From Pseudomonas sp. S35 (GTDB taxonomy: Bacteria; Pseudomonadota; Gammaproteobacteria; Pseudomonadales; Pseudomonadaceae): DNA of 64,000 bases. This document shows, piece by piece, positions 1 to 10,100 of the stretch (position 1 is its first letter; each line of letters begins with the position of its first letter). The position numbers were made by a program, and so were the translations under genes. The notes under the pieces were generated by a model. The model was not told the DNA's origin. It searched no databases and worked only from the letters and a program-made list of their open reading frames with translations. The stretch spans positions 2,418,001 to 2,482,000 of the forward strand of contig NZ_CP019431.1 of NCBI RefSeq assembly GCF_009866765.1. Direction: 5' to 3'.

Positions 1-398
1 GGATGCTGTTTTGACGTGTTGAAAAAAGGCATTCTCATGGCGCCCATTTCAAAAGAGGGGCTGCCGGTAGTTTCAGTATTGTTGTTTCCAAGGGCTGTTA
101 AATGTCTGCCGCCAATATGCTTCGATTTTTCAAACAAGGTGATATTCTTGAGTCCGCACCTGTGCAATTCTCGGGCAGTTGTTAAACCTGTAATCCCGGC
201 ACCAATAATGCCTATTTTATGACCTGTGTCGGTAGCTTGCGCAACTCCGTTTTCCTGTTCTACGAGGGTTCGATAGTCAAAGCACAAGTCCGGCGGGTTA
301 GGGAATGTGGCTCTCCATTTATTGTTCGTCGAGCGTTTCCCTCTGTGGTGTTGATTGGCAACGTCGGCAGGATAATTGAAGCCGGTTCCGATGGTCAT
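1..398 (-). CDS. Flavin monoamine oxidase family protein (5' part, cut by window start)
   Basis: The first 132 codons of a minus-strand gene run off the left edge of the window. Translation from the ATG at 398 gives a soluble leader of about 60 residues and then a Rossmann FAD-binding motif, GIIGAGITGLTTAREL, followed by an acidic strand end (TLFEKS) and the GGR motif. Further on, SFEMGAMRMPFFN resembles the substrate-side segment of tryptophan 2-monooxygenases and related L-amino-acid or monoamine oxidases. Members of this family oxidise amines or amino acids with FAD. An in-frame TAG lies eight codons upstream of the ATG, so the start is well bounded, although the ribosome binding site is weak. 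The substrate cannot be told from this fragment. Confidence 0.75.
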   Translation of the reverse strand, partial: MTIGTGFNYPADVANQHHRGKRSTNNKWRATFPNPPDLCFDYRTLVEQENGVAQATDTGHKIGIIGAGITGLTTARELHRCGLKNITLFEKSKHIGGRHLTALGNNNTETTGSPSFEMGAMRMPFFNTSKQH

Positions 399-650
399 CT
401 TGATAGTGCCTGTCTTTAACTAATGAAGTCCTTTTAGCGTGTACGTGTTTTCCAGTGCCTGAAAATAAGCAGGCGGTGCTTTTGGGTTAAGGAATGTCGT
501 GGTTTGTTGTAGGTGGTCAGCCATCAACGGCGACTGACGGTTGTCCGGCACTCCTTCAGTCAGTACGCGGTGTCTTCAGTTGTCTCGCACTTGCCAAACC
601 CGAGCGATTCTGGGAAAACCCCAGCCTTTGCGTATTCAATGAGAACCCCC

Positions 651-995
651 ATGCACGACGACGAACTCCAGATCACCGACATCCGCCTGGGCGACGGCAA
701 GGCCGTGGTCAAGGGCGCGCTGATCACCACCCAGTACACCGGCACTCTGGAAGATGGGACGGTGTTCGATTCGTCGTGGGAACGGGGCAAACCGTTCCAG
801 TGTGTGATCGGCACCGGTCGTGTCATCAAGGGGTGGGACCAAGGCTTGATGGGCATGCAGGTGGGCGGTGTGCGCATGTTGTTCGTGCCGGCGCACCTGG
901 CTTACGGCGAGCGCTCAATGGGCGCGCATATTAAGCCAAACAGCAATCTGCGCTTTGAGATTGAGTTGCTGGAAGTGCTGACGCGGGATGATTGA
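651..995 (+). CDS. FKBP-type peptidyl-prolyl cis-trans isomerase
   Basis: A 114-residue protein beginning MHDDELQI consists of little more than one FKBP fold. Visible family signatures are YTGTLEDGTVFDSSWERG, the VIKGWDQGLMGMQVGG core and the LAYGERSMG / SNLRFEIELLEV end. It should catalyse prolyl isomerisation in the cytoplasm, as no signal peptide is seen. An upstream ATG at 639 adds four residues and a longer in-frame extension reaches 513. I chose 651 because the conserved domain starts at once there, but no start has a clear ribosome binding site. The gene is followed after 24 bases by the next plus-strand gene, so the two may be cotranscribed. Confidence 0.85.
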   Translation: MHDDELQITDIRLGDGKAVVKGALITTQYTGTLEDGTVFDSSWERGKPFQCVIGTGRVIKGWDQGLMGMQVGGVRMLFVPAHLAYGERSMGAHIKPNSNLRFEIELLEVLTRDD

Positions 996-1019
996 ATCGT
1001 TTCGACACAAGGAGGCTGC

Positions 1020-1457
1020 ATGGACATACTTCACGCAATGCGCGACAGCTGGGGTTGGGCGGGCATCGACCCTGTTGAGGTCGTAGGCGCTACGGCGTTC
1101 GGCAATTTGATGGTCAGGGACGAACAGGGCCGCTACTGGCGAGTGTGCCCCGAGGCGCTTTCCTGCGAAGTGATCGCCCAGACCCGCGAGGCCCTGGATG
1201 AAGTTTCCAAAGATCAGGTCTTTCTGCACGACTGGTACCTGCAACCGATGGTGGATCAGGCCGAGGAGATGCTGGGGCCGTTAGCGCAGGGTGAGGTTTA
1301 CCATTTCGTTATTTCGCCGGTTTTGGGCGGCGAATACGCCATCGAGAATGTGCGTCGACTTGATCATGTCGAGCAGCTTCGGTTCTGCGGTGATCTGGCG
1401 CGCGAGATCAAGGATTTGCCTGACGGCGCACAGGTGAAGCTCAGGATTGTGGATTAG
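1020..1457 (+). CDS. DUF1851 / Tdi1-like immunity family protein
   Basis: A 145-residue acidic cytoplasmic protein. The N-terminal WGWAGIDPVEVVGATAFGNLMVRDEQGRYWRVCPE segment and the central GEVYHFVISPVLGGEYAIENVRRLD segment resemble the DUF1851 family, which includes the C-terminal domain of the type VI secretion immunity protein Tdi1. The ATG is preceded by a strong AAGGAGG at good spacing. No effector gene or type VI component is adjacent, so a role as an immunity protein is not supported by context. Many such proteins are housekeeping orphans in Pseudomonas. The family assignment is from recalled resemblance only. Confidence 0.6.
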   Translation: MDILHAMRDSWGWAGIDPVEVVGATAFGNLMVRDEQGRYWRVCPEALSCEVIAQTREALDEVSKDQVFLHDWYLQPMVDQAEEMLGPLAQGEVYHFVISPVLGGEYAIENVRRLDHVEQLRFCGDLAREIKDLPDGAQVKLRIVD

Positions 1458-1479
1458 TCGCTTGTAAGGACAGCACCTC

Positions 1480-2082
1480 ATGGATATGGCTTGCATGACT
1501 CAACTTCCTCTGAGCACCTTCCCCGGTATTCGAGTCGTGGCGCTTACCGTGGCTGACGATGTCGAGCTACAGCATTTTTTCGAGCGGGCGCCGGTTTACT
1601 TCATCGCGGTCAACGGCGAGCCTGCCACGCCGACTGAAGCACGCGACGAGTTGCTGGGGCCGTTGCCGGCGGGGTGGACGTGCAGTCGGATGTACTGGTT
1701 TGGCTATCGAGACGCTGAGGATCGCTTGGTCGCCGTGGTCAATATCGCGGCGGATTTGCTCGCGCAGGGGGTATGGCACATCGGCCTGCTGCTGGTCGAT
1801 TCGCGCCGGCATGGCAGCGGCCTTGCGCAGCACCTGCATGCGGACCTTGAGCGCTGGGCGATAGAGAACGGCGCCCAATGGCTGCGGTTGACGGTGGTGG
1901 TGGGCAATACCTGCGCCGAGCGCTTCTGGCCCAAGCTTGGGTATGTACCGGTGCGCACTCGTGATGGGGTTGCGATGGGGCGGCAGGTTAACAGGGTGTC
2001 GATTCAGATCAAGGCGTTGGCGGGTGGGAGGGTTGAGGACTACCTGGCGTTGGTTGAGCGGGATCGACCAGGCACACCCTAG
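1480..2082 (+). CDS. GNAT family N-acetyltransferase
   Basis: A 200-residue protein of the GNAT superfamily. The acetyl-CoA region is visible as GVWHIGLLLVDSRRHGSGLAQHLHADLERWA (motif A, with the R/Q-x-x-G-x-G/A type loop), followed by WLRLTVVVGNTCAERFWPKLGYVPV (motif B). It should transfer an acetyl group from acetyl-CoA to an unknown amine. An AAGGA about nine bases before the ATG at 1480 supports this start; ATG 1495 is a possible alternative. The gene follows the DUF1851 gene by 22 bases and is probably cotranscribed with it. Confidence 0.8.
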   Translation: MDMACMTQLPLSTFPGIRVVALTVADDVELQHFFERAPVYFIAVNGEPATPTEARDELLGPLPAGWTCSRMYWFGYRDAEDRLVAVVNIAADLLAQGVWHIGLLLVDSRRHGSGLAQHLHADLERWAIENGAQWLRLTVVVGNTCAERFWPKLGYVPVRTRDGVAMGRQVNRVSIQIKALAGGRVEDYLALVERDRPGTP

Positions 2083-2124
2083 ACAACTGCCGGTGAGCGA
2101 AGAATCTATGGCGAATGGGCTGTT

Positions 2125-2280
2125 GTGGTGAGCGGGCTTGTCCCGCGCCGGGCTGCGAAGCAGCCCTAAAATCAGACTCCGTGGTTTAGCTGGGTTATCG
2201 CGATGGCCTTCCTTATTGGGGCCGCTTCGCGCCCCAGCGCGGGGCAAGCCCGCTCACCACAACAAGCCCGCTCACCACAG
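2125..2280. repeat. REP-type palindromic pair (BIME-like)
   Basis: Two oppositely oriented copies of a Pseudomonas-type REP element face each other. The left copy is TGGTGAGCGGGCTTGTCCCGC at 2126-2145, followed by a small hairpin (gggctgcgaagcagccc). The right copy reads gcgccccagcgcggggcaagcccgctcacca on the same strand, and a further partial copy (caagcccgctcaccac) ends at 2279. Such pairs usually lie just after genes and can stabilise mRNA or bind gyrase or transposase-like RAYT proteins. No RAYT gene is in the window. Confidence 0.75.
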
Positions 2281-2816
2281 GGAGGCTTTTCAATTTTAAA
2301 ATTGTGTGGATACCTAAGGCTATCGCAGCGGTGCCACCATTCGACAAGCCAGCTCCTGCATTTGATTTTCTGCGTGTCCAGAGCCGGTTCCTGAACCCCT
2401 CCTGAAGAATCTTCTTATTCACCATGCGGAAACTTTCCTACGGTTTACTCTCCTGAAATCGGGGCGTAAGCTTCGCGCGTTTTCATCAATAGCGGAGACC
2501 CTCAGTGGGTACTTGTTCGAGTGACAGTAGTCGGCCGGTTTCGGTAACCGGCACCGGCTTGGCAAGGTAACGCGCATTTATCCGATGCCGTTGTCTCGCC
2601 ACCAAAGCGAGAAGCGGCATCAAGGCAGCGGCCAGTCCTGGCACTGTTTCGATCCTCTCTCATCGACGCTGACCAGCACCTGACTGACCTCGGGATGCTA
2701 CGGACGCGCCTGCCTTTTTGCGGCGGGCGGGCCAAGCCGGCTGTGCCTGTCTGACAGGCACGGTGCGGATGGGCAGTACCTGCACGACGGTTTTTTCCTC
2801 GCGCAGGAGTAACACC
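2281..2816 (+). promoter_or_regulatory. Long upstream/leader region of mgtA
   Basis: About 530 bases without a convincing gene separate the REP pair from mgtA. The left half is AT-richer and the right half GC-rich, with a perfect inverted repeat GTGCCTGTC-T-GACAGGCAC at 2743-2761 and a T-run at 2791-2796 just before the AGGAG ribosome binding site at 2804-2808. mgtA genes of enteric bacteria have Mg-sensing leaders. I see no M-box consensus here, so this is a candidate leader only. The 390-residue antisense frame across this region and into mgtA is a shadow. Confidence 0.35.
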
Positions 2817-5522
2817 ATGAACCTGACTCTGTTGAAAGAGTTCTTCGCCGGCTTCCTGCGGACCCGGCACATTGCCCGGCACTTCCGTCGCCTGGCCATG
2901 CTCGAAACCGTGACCGACGCCAGCGTCAGCCGCGAAGTACCGCCGACCCTGGCGCACACCCTGGTGGTCGCGGCCAACAGCAGCACCGTGCAGTTGCTCG
3001 GCACGTTGGGCAGCCATGCCGAAGGCTTGAACACTCAGGAAGCCGATGCCCTGCGCGTGCAATACGGCCTCAATGAGGTCGAGCACGAGCAGCCGTTGCC
3101 GTGGTGGGTACACCTGTGGCACTGCTACAAGAACCCGTTCAACCTGCTGCTGACGTTGCTGGCGGTGATCTCCTGGCTGACCGAAGACATGAAGGCCGCC
3201 ACGGTGATTTTCTCCATGGTGGTGCTCTCGACGCTGCTGCGTTTCTGGCAGGAGGCCAAGTCCAACAAGGCTGCCGATGCCTTGAAAGCCATGGTCAGCA
3301 ACACCGCCACGGTGCTGCGCCGCGATGCAGCCAAGCGCATCGAGTTGCCGATCAAACAGTTGGTGCCCGGCGACCTGATCGTGCTGTCGGCTGGCGATAT
3401 GATCCCCGCCGATTGCCGCGTGCTCGGTGCCAAGGATTTGTTTGTGAGCCAGGCGGCGATGACCGGCGAATCGATGCCGGTGGAGAAGTTCGCCCAGCAG
3501 CAAGACGCCAACACCCGCAACCCGCTGGACCTGGACAACATCCTGTTCATGGGCACCAACGTGGTGTCGGGTGCGGCGACGGCGGTGATCCTGACCACCG
3601 GCAACAGCACCTATTTCGGCGCCCTGGCCCAGCGTGTGACCGCCACCGACCGTGCGACCACCTCGTTTCAGCAAGGCGTGAACAAGGTCAGTTGGCTGCT
3701 GATCCGCTTCATGTTTGTAATGGCGCCGCTGGTGCTGTTCATCAACGGCTTCACCAAGGGCGACTGGACCGAGGCGCTGCTGTTTGCGCTGTCGATTGCC
3801 GTAGGCCTGACCCCGGAAATGCTGCCGATGATCGTCACGTCCACCCTGGCCAAGGGCGCGGTGTTTTTGTCACGCAAGAAGGTCATCGTCAAGCGCCTGG
3901 ACGCGATCCAGAACTTCGGCGCTATGGACGTGCTGTGCACCGACAAGACCGGCACCCTGACCCAGGACAAAATTTTCCTGGCGCGGCATGTGGACGTGTG
4001 GGGCGAAGAGTCCGACGACGTATTGGAGATGGCCTACCTCAACAGCTACTACCAGACCGGCCTGAAAAACCTGCTGGACGTGGCGGTGCTGGAGCATGTT
4101 GAGGTGCATCGCGAGCTGAAAGTCGGCACCGCGTTTCACAAGGTCGATGAGATCCCGTTCGACTTCAACCGCCGTCGCATGTCGGTGGTGGTCGCCGAGC
4201 AAGGCTTGCCGCACCTGTTGATCTGCAAGGGCGCCGTGGAGGAAATTCTCTCGGTGTGCAACAGCGTGCGCCATGGCGACACCAGCGAGGCACTGACCGA
4301 TGAGTTGCTGGCGCGCATTCGCCAGGTGACGGCGGCATTCAATGAAGAAGGCCTGCGCGTGGTGGCCGTGGCGGCACAACCCATGACACCCGGGCGCGAT
4401 ACCTACAGCCTGGCGGATGAAAGCAAGCTGACGCTGATCGGCTACGTGGCGTTTCTCGACCCGCCCAAGGAAAGCACCGCGCCTGCGCTCAAGGCCCTGA
4501 AAGCCCACGGTGTGGCGGTCAAGGTGTTGACCGGCGACAACGAGTTGGTGACGGCCAAGATCTGCCGCGAAGTGGGCCTGGAGCAACAAGGCCTGTTGAT
4601 GGGCAACGACATCGAGGACATGACCGATGCCGAACTGGCCAAGGCCGTGGAAATGACCAATGTGTTCGCCAAGCTGACCCCCAGCCACAAGGAGCGCATC
4701 GTCCGGCTGCTCAAGGCCAACGGGCATGTGGTGGGTTTCATGGGCGATGGCATCAACGACGCGCCGGCGCTGCGCACGGCGGACATCGGCATCTCGGTGG
4801 ACAGCGCGGTGGACATCGCCAAGGAAGCGGCCGACATCATCCTGCTGGAAAAGAGCCTGATGATCCTGGAGGAGGGCGTGCTGGAAGGCCGCCGTACCTT
4901 CGCCAACATGCTCAAGTACATCAAGATGACCGCCAGTTCTAACTTCGGCAACGTGTTCTCGGTGCTGGTGGCCAGTGCGTTTATCCCGTTTTTGCCGATG
5001 CTGCCAATGCACCTGCTGGTGCAAAACCTGCTGTATGACATTTCCCAGATTGCGATTCCGTTCGACAACGTCGACGAGGAGATGCTGGCCAAGCCGCAAC
5101 GCTGGCAACCGGGGGATGTGGGCCGTTTCATGCTGTTCTTCGGGCCGATCAGTTCGATCTTTGACATCACCACGTTCGCACTCATGTGGTACGTGTTTGA
5201 TGCCCACACGCCAGACCATCAGACGCTGTTCCAGTCGGGCTGGTTCGTGGTGGGGCTGCTGACCCAGACGCTGATCGTGCACATGATCCGCACGCCGAAA
5301 ATCCCGTTCCTGCAAAGCCGTGCGGCGATGCCGTTGATGGTGATGACCGGCGTCATCATGGCTGTGGGGATTTTCCTGCCGATGGGCCCGCTGGCGCACT
5401 ACTTCAAATTGCAGGCGCTGCCGTCGCTGTACTTTGTGTTTTTGCCGGTGATTCTGCTGGCGTACATGGCGCTGACCCAGGCGGTGAAGGGCTACTACAT
5501 CCGTAAGTTTGGCTGGCAATGA
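2817..5522 (+). CDS. mgtA: Magnesium-translocating P-type ATPase MgtA
   Basis: A 901-residue P3B-type ATPase that imports Mg2+ across the inner membrane using ATP. It shows the actuator-domain TGES motif (MTGESMPVEKF), the phosphorylation loop DKTGTLTQD with the catalytic Asp at about residue 376, the nucleotide-binding segment with LTGDNELVTAKI, and the hinge FMGDGINDAPAL. Several hydrophobic segments flank these, with four to six at the C-terminal end. Its length matches E. coli MgtA (898). The ATG at 2817 has AGGAG seven bases upstream; a longer in-frame opening from 2718 has no ribosome binding site and is not conserved-looking. mgtC follows after 16 bases, as in other Mg2+ homeostasis operons. 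Confidence 0.95.
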   Translation: MNLTLLKEFFAGFLRTRHIARHFRRLAMLETVTDASVSREVPPTLAHTLVVAANSSTVQLLGTLGSHAEGLNTQEADALRVQYGLNEVEHEQPLPWWVHLWHCYKNPFNLLLTLLAVISWLTEDMKAATVIFSMVVLSTLLRFWQEAKSNKAADALKAMVSNTATVLRRDAAKRIELPIKQLVPGDLIVLSAGDMIPADCRVLGAKDLFVSQAAMTGESMPVEKFAQQQDANTRNPLDLDNILFMGTNVVSGAATAVILTTGNSTYFGALAQRVTATDRATTSFQQGVNKVSWLLIRFMFVMAPLVLFINGFTKGDWTEALLFALSIAVGLTPEMLPMIVTSTLAKGAVFLSRKKVIVKRLDAIQNFGAMDVLCTDKTGTLTQDKIFLARHVDVWGEESDDVLEMAYLNSYYQTGLKNLLDVAVLEHVEVHRELKVGTAFHKVDEIPFDFNRRRMSVVVAEQGLPHLLICKGAVEEILSVCNSVRHGDTSEALTDELLARIRQVTAAFNEEGLRVVAVAAQPMTPGRDTYSLADESKLTLIGYVAFLDPPKESTAPALKALKAHGVAVKVLTGDNELVTAKICREVGLEQQGLLMGNDIEDMTDAELAKAVEMTNVFAKLTPSHKERIVRLLKANGHVVGFMGDGINDAPALRTADIGISVDSAVDIAKEAADIILLEKSLMILEEGVLEGRRTFANMLKYIKMTASSNFGNVFSVLVASAFIPFLPMLPMHLLVQNLLYDISQIAIPFDNVDEEMLAKPQRWQPGDVGRFMLFFGPISSIFDITTFALMWYVFDAHTPDHQTLFQSGWFVVGLLTQTLIVHMIRTPKIPFLQSRAAMPLMVMTGVIMAVGIFLPMGPLAHYFKLQALPSLYFVFLPVILLAYMALTQAVKGYYIRKFGWQ

Positions 5523-5538
5523 GCAGGGACGATTTCCT

Positions 5539-6255
5539 ATGCAAGCAATCAACAACATCAACCTCAATTCCCTGATCGACACCCTGGTCAGCCTTACCGC
5601 TGCGTTTATCCTCGGTGGGTTGATCGGCTTCGAACGCCAGTACCGCCAACGCACGGCGGGCCTGCGTACCAACGTGCTGGTAGCGGTAGGGGCGGCGATA
5701 TTTGTCGACATGGCCAACCGCCTCGGTGGCGCAGAAGGCGCCGTGCGGGTGGTCGCGTATGTGGTGTCGGGCATCGGCTTTCTCGGCGCCGGCGTGATCA
5801 TGCGTGAGGAAGGCAATGTGCGCGGGCTCAACACGGCCGCCACGCTGTGGGCGTCGGCGGCAGTGGGCGCGTGCGCGGGTGCCGACCTGGTGCTTGAAGC
5901 GCTGCTGGGGACATTGTTTGTGCTGGCGGCCAACACACTGCTGCGGCCGATCGTCAATAACATCAACCGCCAGCCGCTGGATGTGGTGTCGGCGGAGGTC
6001 ACCAACATTCTCTATGTGATCGCCCGGCGTACCCAGCAAACTGCAGTGCTGGCGTTGCTGGAAGCGGAACTGGCGCGTTGCAACTATCCAGCCAGTGATG
6101 TCGACGTGCGGCCGTTCGGCGCTGAGGAAGTGGAAATCGAGGCCACATTGGCAGTGACGTCGGTTGACGGCGATGAACTGGACGCTCTAGTGGCGCGAAT
6201 TTCCAGGTCGACCCTGGTGGTGCAAGCGTTCTGGAGCCCGAGCACCACGGAGTAG
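5539..6255 (+). CDS. mgtC: MgtC/SapB family membrane protein
   Basis: A 238-residue protein with an N-terminal hydrophobic half of about four or five membrane segments. It contains the MgtC signatures LGGLIGFERQYRQRTAGLRTN and GIGFLGAGVIMREEGNVRGLNTAATLWASAAVGACAG. The C-terminal 90 residues form a soluble domain rich in acidic residues, as in long MgtC forms. MgtC proteins help growth under low Mg2+ and act on F-ATPase or phosphate handling; they are not transporters as such. The ATG at 5539 sits behind AGCAGGGA; an earlier in-frame start at 5509 would overlap mgtA. Position 16 bases behind mgtA points to a shared transcript. Confidence 0.9.
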   Translation: MQAINNINLNSLIDTLVSLTAAFILGGLIGFERQYRQRTAGLRTNVLVAVGAAIFVDMANRLGGAEGAVRVVAYVVSGIGFLGAGVIMREEGNVRGLNTAATLWASAAVGACAGADLVLEALLGTLFVLAANTLLRPIVNNINRQPLDVVSAEVTNILYVIARRTQQTAVLALLEAELARCNYPASDVDVRPFGAEEVEIEATLAVTSVDGDELDALVARISRSTLVVQAFWSPSTTE

Positions 6256-6531
6256 CGTTGTGGAATAGGGTTGCCTTGCTGAGGAAAAGTCCTACAGATA
6301 CGCGAGATTATCCCTTCCTTTGAAAAAACACCCGGTTGTTAAGGTTGCGCACTTGCGTCTGCCCAGGAATAAGGCGCGGTTTACGTAATTATCGGTTTTT
6401 CAAAAGGAGGGGCCTGTACTGCCTGAAATGTCGTAGGAAGTAATGAGTACCGTTTGTCGGAACTGTTACTTTTCACAGGTAGTTAGGTCTCGCGTGATAT
6501 GTAAGCGTACTGATCTTCCCAGGGGAGTCTT

Positions 6532-7161
6532 ATGAGCAACAAAGCTTTAATTGTGGATGATCACCCTTTTATACGCGCCACGGTCAAGTATCTGCTGAAG
6601 CAGGAAGGCTTCGACACCATCTACGAGGCGGGTAACGGTGCCGACGCCATGCAGCTTGCTCGGGAGCTGCGTCCCGACTTGGTCATCCTTGACCTGGCGA
6701 TGCCCAAACTTGGCGGCCTGGAGGTCATCAGCCGGATCAAGGCGCTGGACCTACCCTGTAAAATCCTGGTGCTGACCTCGTATCTGGCGGTGTTTTTTTC
6801 TACCCGCTGCATGCGTGCCGGTGCGATGGGTTTTGTCGCCAAGACCGGTGAGCTTGACGAGTTGCAAAAGGCAATCCGGGCAATCAGGTCTGGCTACAGT
6901 TGCTTTCCCAGCCTGCCTACCAGCTCGGTGCGCCGCGACGATCTGCAGTCCACCGAGCAGGAGATGGTGGAGGCGCTCTCTGACCGTGAATTGACTGTTT
7001 TGCAAAAGCTGGCCCTGGGCCTGGGCAATAAGGATATCGCCGAGGACATGTTGCTGAGCCACAAGACGATCAGCACCTACAAGACGCGGCTCAAGGAGAA
7101 GTTGCGGATGTCGTCGGTGGTGCATCTGTCCAAGTTCGCCCAGCGCAATCATTTGATCTGA
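6532..7161 (+). CDS. BvgA/EvgA-like response regulator (receiver + LuxR HTH)
   Basis: A 209-residue NarL/FixJ-type regulator. The N-terminal receiver domain (about 1-120) has the acidic pocket D9-D10, the phosphoacceptor D54 (VILDLAMP), T82 and K104. The C-terminal LuxR-type helix-turn-helix (about 145-205) reads LSDRELTVLQKLALGLGNKDIAEDMLLSHKTISTYKTRLKEKL. The ATG is preceded by GGGGAG. The next gene, a BvgS-like kinase, starts one base after this stop codon, so the pair is a single operon and the kinase is the likely phosphodonor. Target genes cannot be inferred. Confidence 0.9.
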   Translation: MSNKALIVDDHPFIRATVKYLLKQEGFDTIYEAGNGADAMQLARELRPDLVILDLAMPKLGGLEVISRIKALDLPCKILVLTSYLAVFFSTRCMRAGAMGFVAKTGELDELQKAIRAIRSGYSCFPSLPTSSVRRDDLQSTEQEMVEALSDRELTVLQKLALGLGNKDIAEDMLLSHKTISTYKTRLKEKLRMSSVVHLSKFAQRNHLI

Positions 7162-7162
7162 A

Positions 7163-10100
7163 ATGACCACCTCCCGGCTGATGACACTCACGGCCATCCT
7201 GCTGATGGGGTTGTTGCCCGCAGTGGTAATGGCCCTGGATGAACCGCATAACCTGAAACTACTGGGCCATTCCGCGCTTGAAAACCCTTCGCTGGCACTG
7301 GACGAAGCCGACTGGCAGTGGTTGCGCGAGCGGCGGGTGCTGGCGATGGGGGTGTCCAAGCCCGATTACGCGCCCTTTGACCTGAGCAACAATAATCACG
7401 AGTTCGAAGGCATCACCGCCGACTATGCGGCGTTGATCGGCCAGGCGTTGAATATCGTCATTGAGGTACGACGTTATGACACCCGAGATGATGTAATCGC
7501 AGCCCTCAAGGCGGGCACCGTGGATTTTGTCGGGTCGGCCAATGGGTATGAGGCGGCCGACCCACAATTGGTGCTGTCGCGCTCCTACGCCAATGATCAA
7601 CCTGCGCTGGTGACACGCGTAGGAGACAGTCACGCGTTAAGCAGCGATCTTTCGGGCAAGCGCGTGGCGATGCTCTACCACTACATGCAGCCTGATGTGG
7701 TCCGGGCGTTCTACCCTCATGCGCAATTGCTGTTGTTTGCCTCGACCTTCGAAGCCATCGGGGCCGTTGCGTTCGGCCAGGCGGATGTCTACCTGGGGGA
7801 TGCCATCAGCACCCGCTATCTGATCAACAAGAATCACCTCAATAATGTGCGCATGGCGGATTTTTCCGCGCTGGAGGTTAACCCGTTCGGGTTCGCCTTC
7901 ACCAAGGACAACACGCGCTTGCTGCGCATCATCAACACCGCGCTGGCCGCTGTTCCGGCCAACCAGCAGATGGATATTCTGCGCCGCTGGAGTGCCGGCA
8001 GCAGCGGGTTTCTGGAGGCCGATCGACTGCGCTTGAGTGGCCGTGAGCAGCGCTGGCTGGAGAAGCATCCGCGGGTAAAAGTTGCCGTGCTCGACAAATT
8101 TGTCCCGTTGTCTTTTTTCAACGAGCAGAGGCAGTTTGAAGGGTTGAGCGCCGAAGTGCTGTCGCGCATCAGCTTGCGTACGGGTTTGAAGTTTGATATC
8201 GAGCAGGACAGTTCGCTGCCTCGGCAAATCGACAATGCCAATGTCGGCCTCGTTGACATGATGGCGGTTGTCACGCCGAGCGCCGAGCGCTCCGACAAGA
8301 TCCGGTTCACCCGGCCTTACCTGTCCAATCCTTATGTGCTGGTGGTGCGCGCCGACGATGAGCGCGTGGTTACGCCGGAGAACCTGTCTGGCAAACGTCT
8401 GGCATTGATCCGCGGCGATAGCCTTGCTGCGCAAATCAGCCGGGACTACCCCGACATCAGGTTTGTCGATGTCGTGAACCCTGAGCAAGCCATGGAGTTG
8501 GTAGCCAATGGCAATGTCGATGCAGCCGCGGTCTTGCTGATCAGTGCGCGCTACAAAATTGCCCGTCATTACCGCGACCGCCTGCGTATTACCAGCACTG
8601 TCGGCGCAGAACCTGCGCGGATTACTTTTGGGGTCAGCCGCAGCCAATTGGAGCTGTATTCGATCCTCGACAAGGCGTTGCTGAGCATTTCACCCGAAGA
8701 AATGGACGAGCTGACCAATCATTGGCGCAGCGAGATCATCATCGAAGACAGTTATTGGATACGTCATCGCAACGTCATCATCCGAGGGTTTGGCTTGGCT
8801 GCGTTGCTGCTGTTGATCACCCTCGGCTGGGTGTTCTACCTGCGCAACCTGATTCGCAAGCGCGCCCAGGCCGAGCGCGCCTTGAGCGACCAGATGCGGT
8901 TTATGAGCGTGCTGATCGACGGTACGCCCCACCCGATTTACGTGCGCGATCGCCAAGGCCGGTTGATGGCTTGCAATAACGCTTACCTGGATGTGTTCAG
9001 CTACAAGCTCGAAGACGTGATCGGCAGGACCGTGGTGGAGACCGATACCGGCAACCCTCCCCAGGCCGAGTCGTTCCATACCGATTACTTGCGCTTGATG
9101 GAGCAGGGCGAGCCGCAGATCCTTGATCGCCTGCTCAAGGTGCCCAACGGCGATGTGCTGACCATCTACCAGTGGATGCTGCCGTACCGTGATGGCGACG
9201 AAAAGGTCGTAGGCATGATCGCCGGCTGGGTAGACGTGAGCGAACGCCAGCGCTTGTTGGGGCAGTTGCAGGAGGCCAAGGAAGAGGCCGACGCCGCTAA
9301 CCGTGCCAAAACCACGTTCCTGGCGACCATGAGTCACGAGATCCGTACCCCCATGAACGCGGTGATCGGCATGATCGAACTGGCCCTGAAAAATGCCGAG
9401 CAGGGCCGGGCTGACCGTGATGCACTGGAGGTCGCGTCGGTGGCGTCCCGGGGCATGCTGGAGTTGATCGGCGATATCCTCGATATAGCGCGGATCGAAT
9501 CTGGCCATCTTTCCCTGAGCCTGGAGCCGGCTAATCTCAAGGAGCTGTTGGTCTCGGTGGCACGGGTGTTCGAGGGGCTGGCACGGGACAAGGGCCTGGC
9601 CCTGCACGTGGAGATTGACCCGTTGATCGACCGTCCGGTGCTGATCGACCCGCTGCGCTTTAAGCAAGTGGTCTCCAATTTATTGGGGAATGCCATCAAG
9701 TTCACCGTCACCGGCGAGGTGCGACTGGGCGCCCAGGGCGTATTGGCGTTTGCGGGCGAGCACCTGCACCTTCGGTTATGGGTGCAAGACACTGGCATTG
9801 GCATCAGTGCCCAGGACCAACAGCGACTGTTCAATCCGTTTATCCAAGGCAGCAACAACGAGCAATCCTCGCGCAGCGGCTCGGGCCTGGGCCTGGTGAT
9901 CAGCCGCAACCTGTGCCAGATGATGGGCGGTCAGTTGCACTTGAGCAGTACGCTGGGCCAGGGGACGCGCGTGGATGTGACGTTGGCCTTGGCGCTGACT
10001 GCTGCGGTGCCGGCCTCGTCGCCGGTGCCGCAGATCCCGCCCGCTCGTGCGCTGAGCATTCTGGTGGTGGACGATTACCCGGCCAACCGTCTGCTGCTGG

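Noticed and set aside
1020..1457. Type VI secretion effector-immunity module
   Set aside because: The immunity-like domain is present but there is no effector, VgrG, PAAR or type VI gene near it.
2125..2280. CRISPR array or insertion-sequence ends
   Set aside because: Only two inverted copies of a REP-type palindrome with no regular spacers, no target-site duplication and no transposase.
3870..6008. 712-codon minus-strand open frame across mgtA and mgtC
   Set aside because: Antisense to two well-supported genes, rich in His/Arg/Gln, with no family signature; a compositional shadow.
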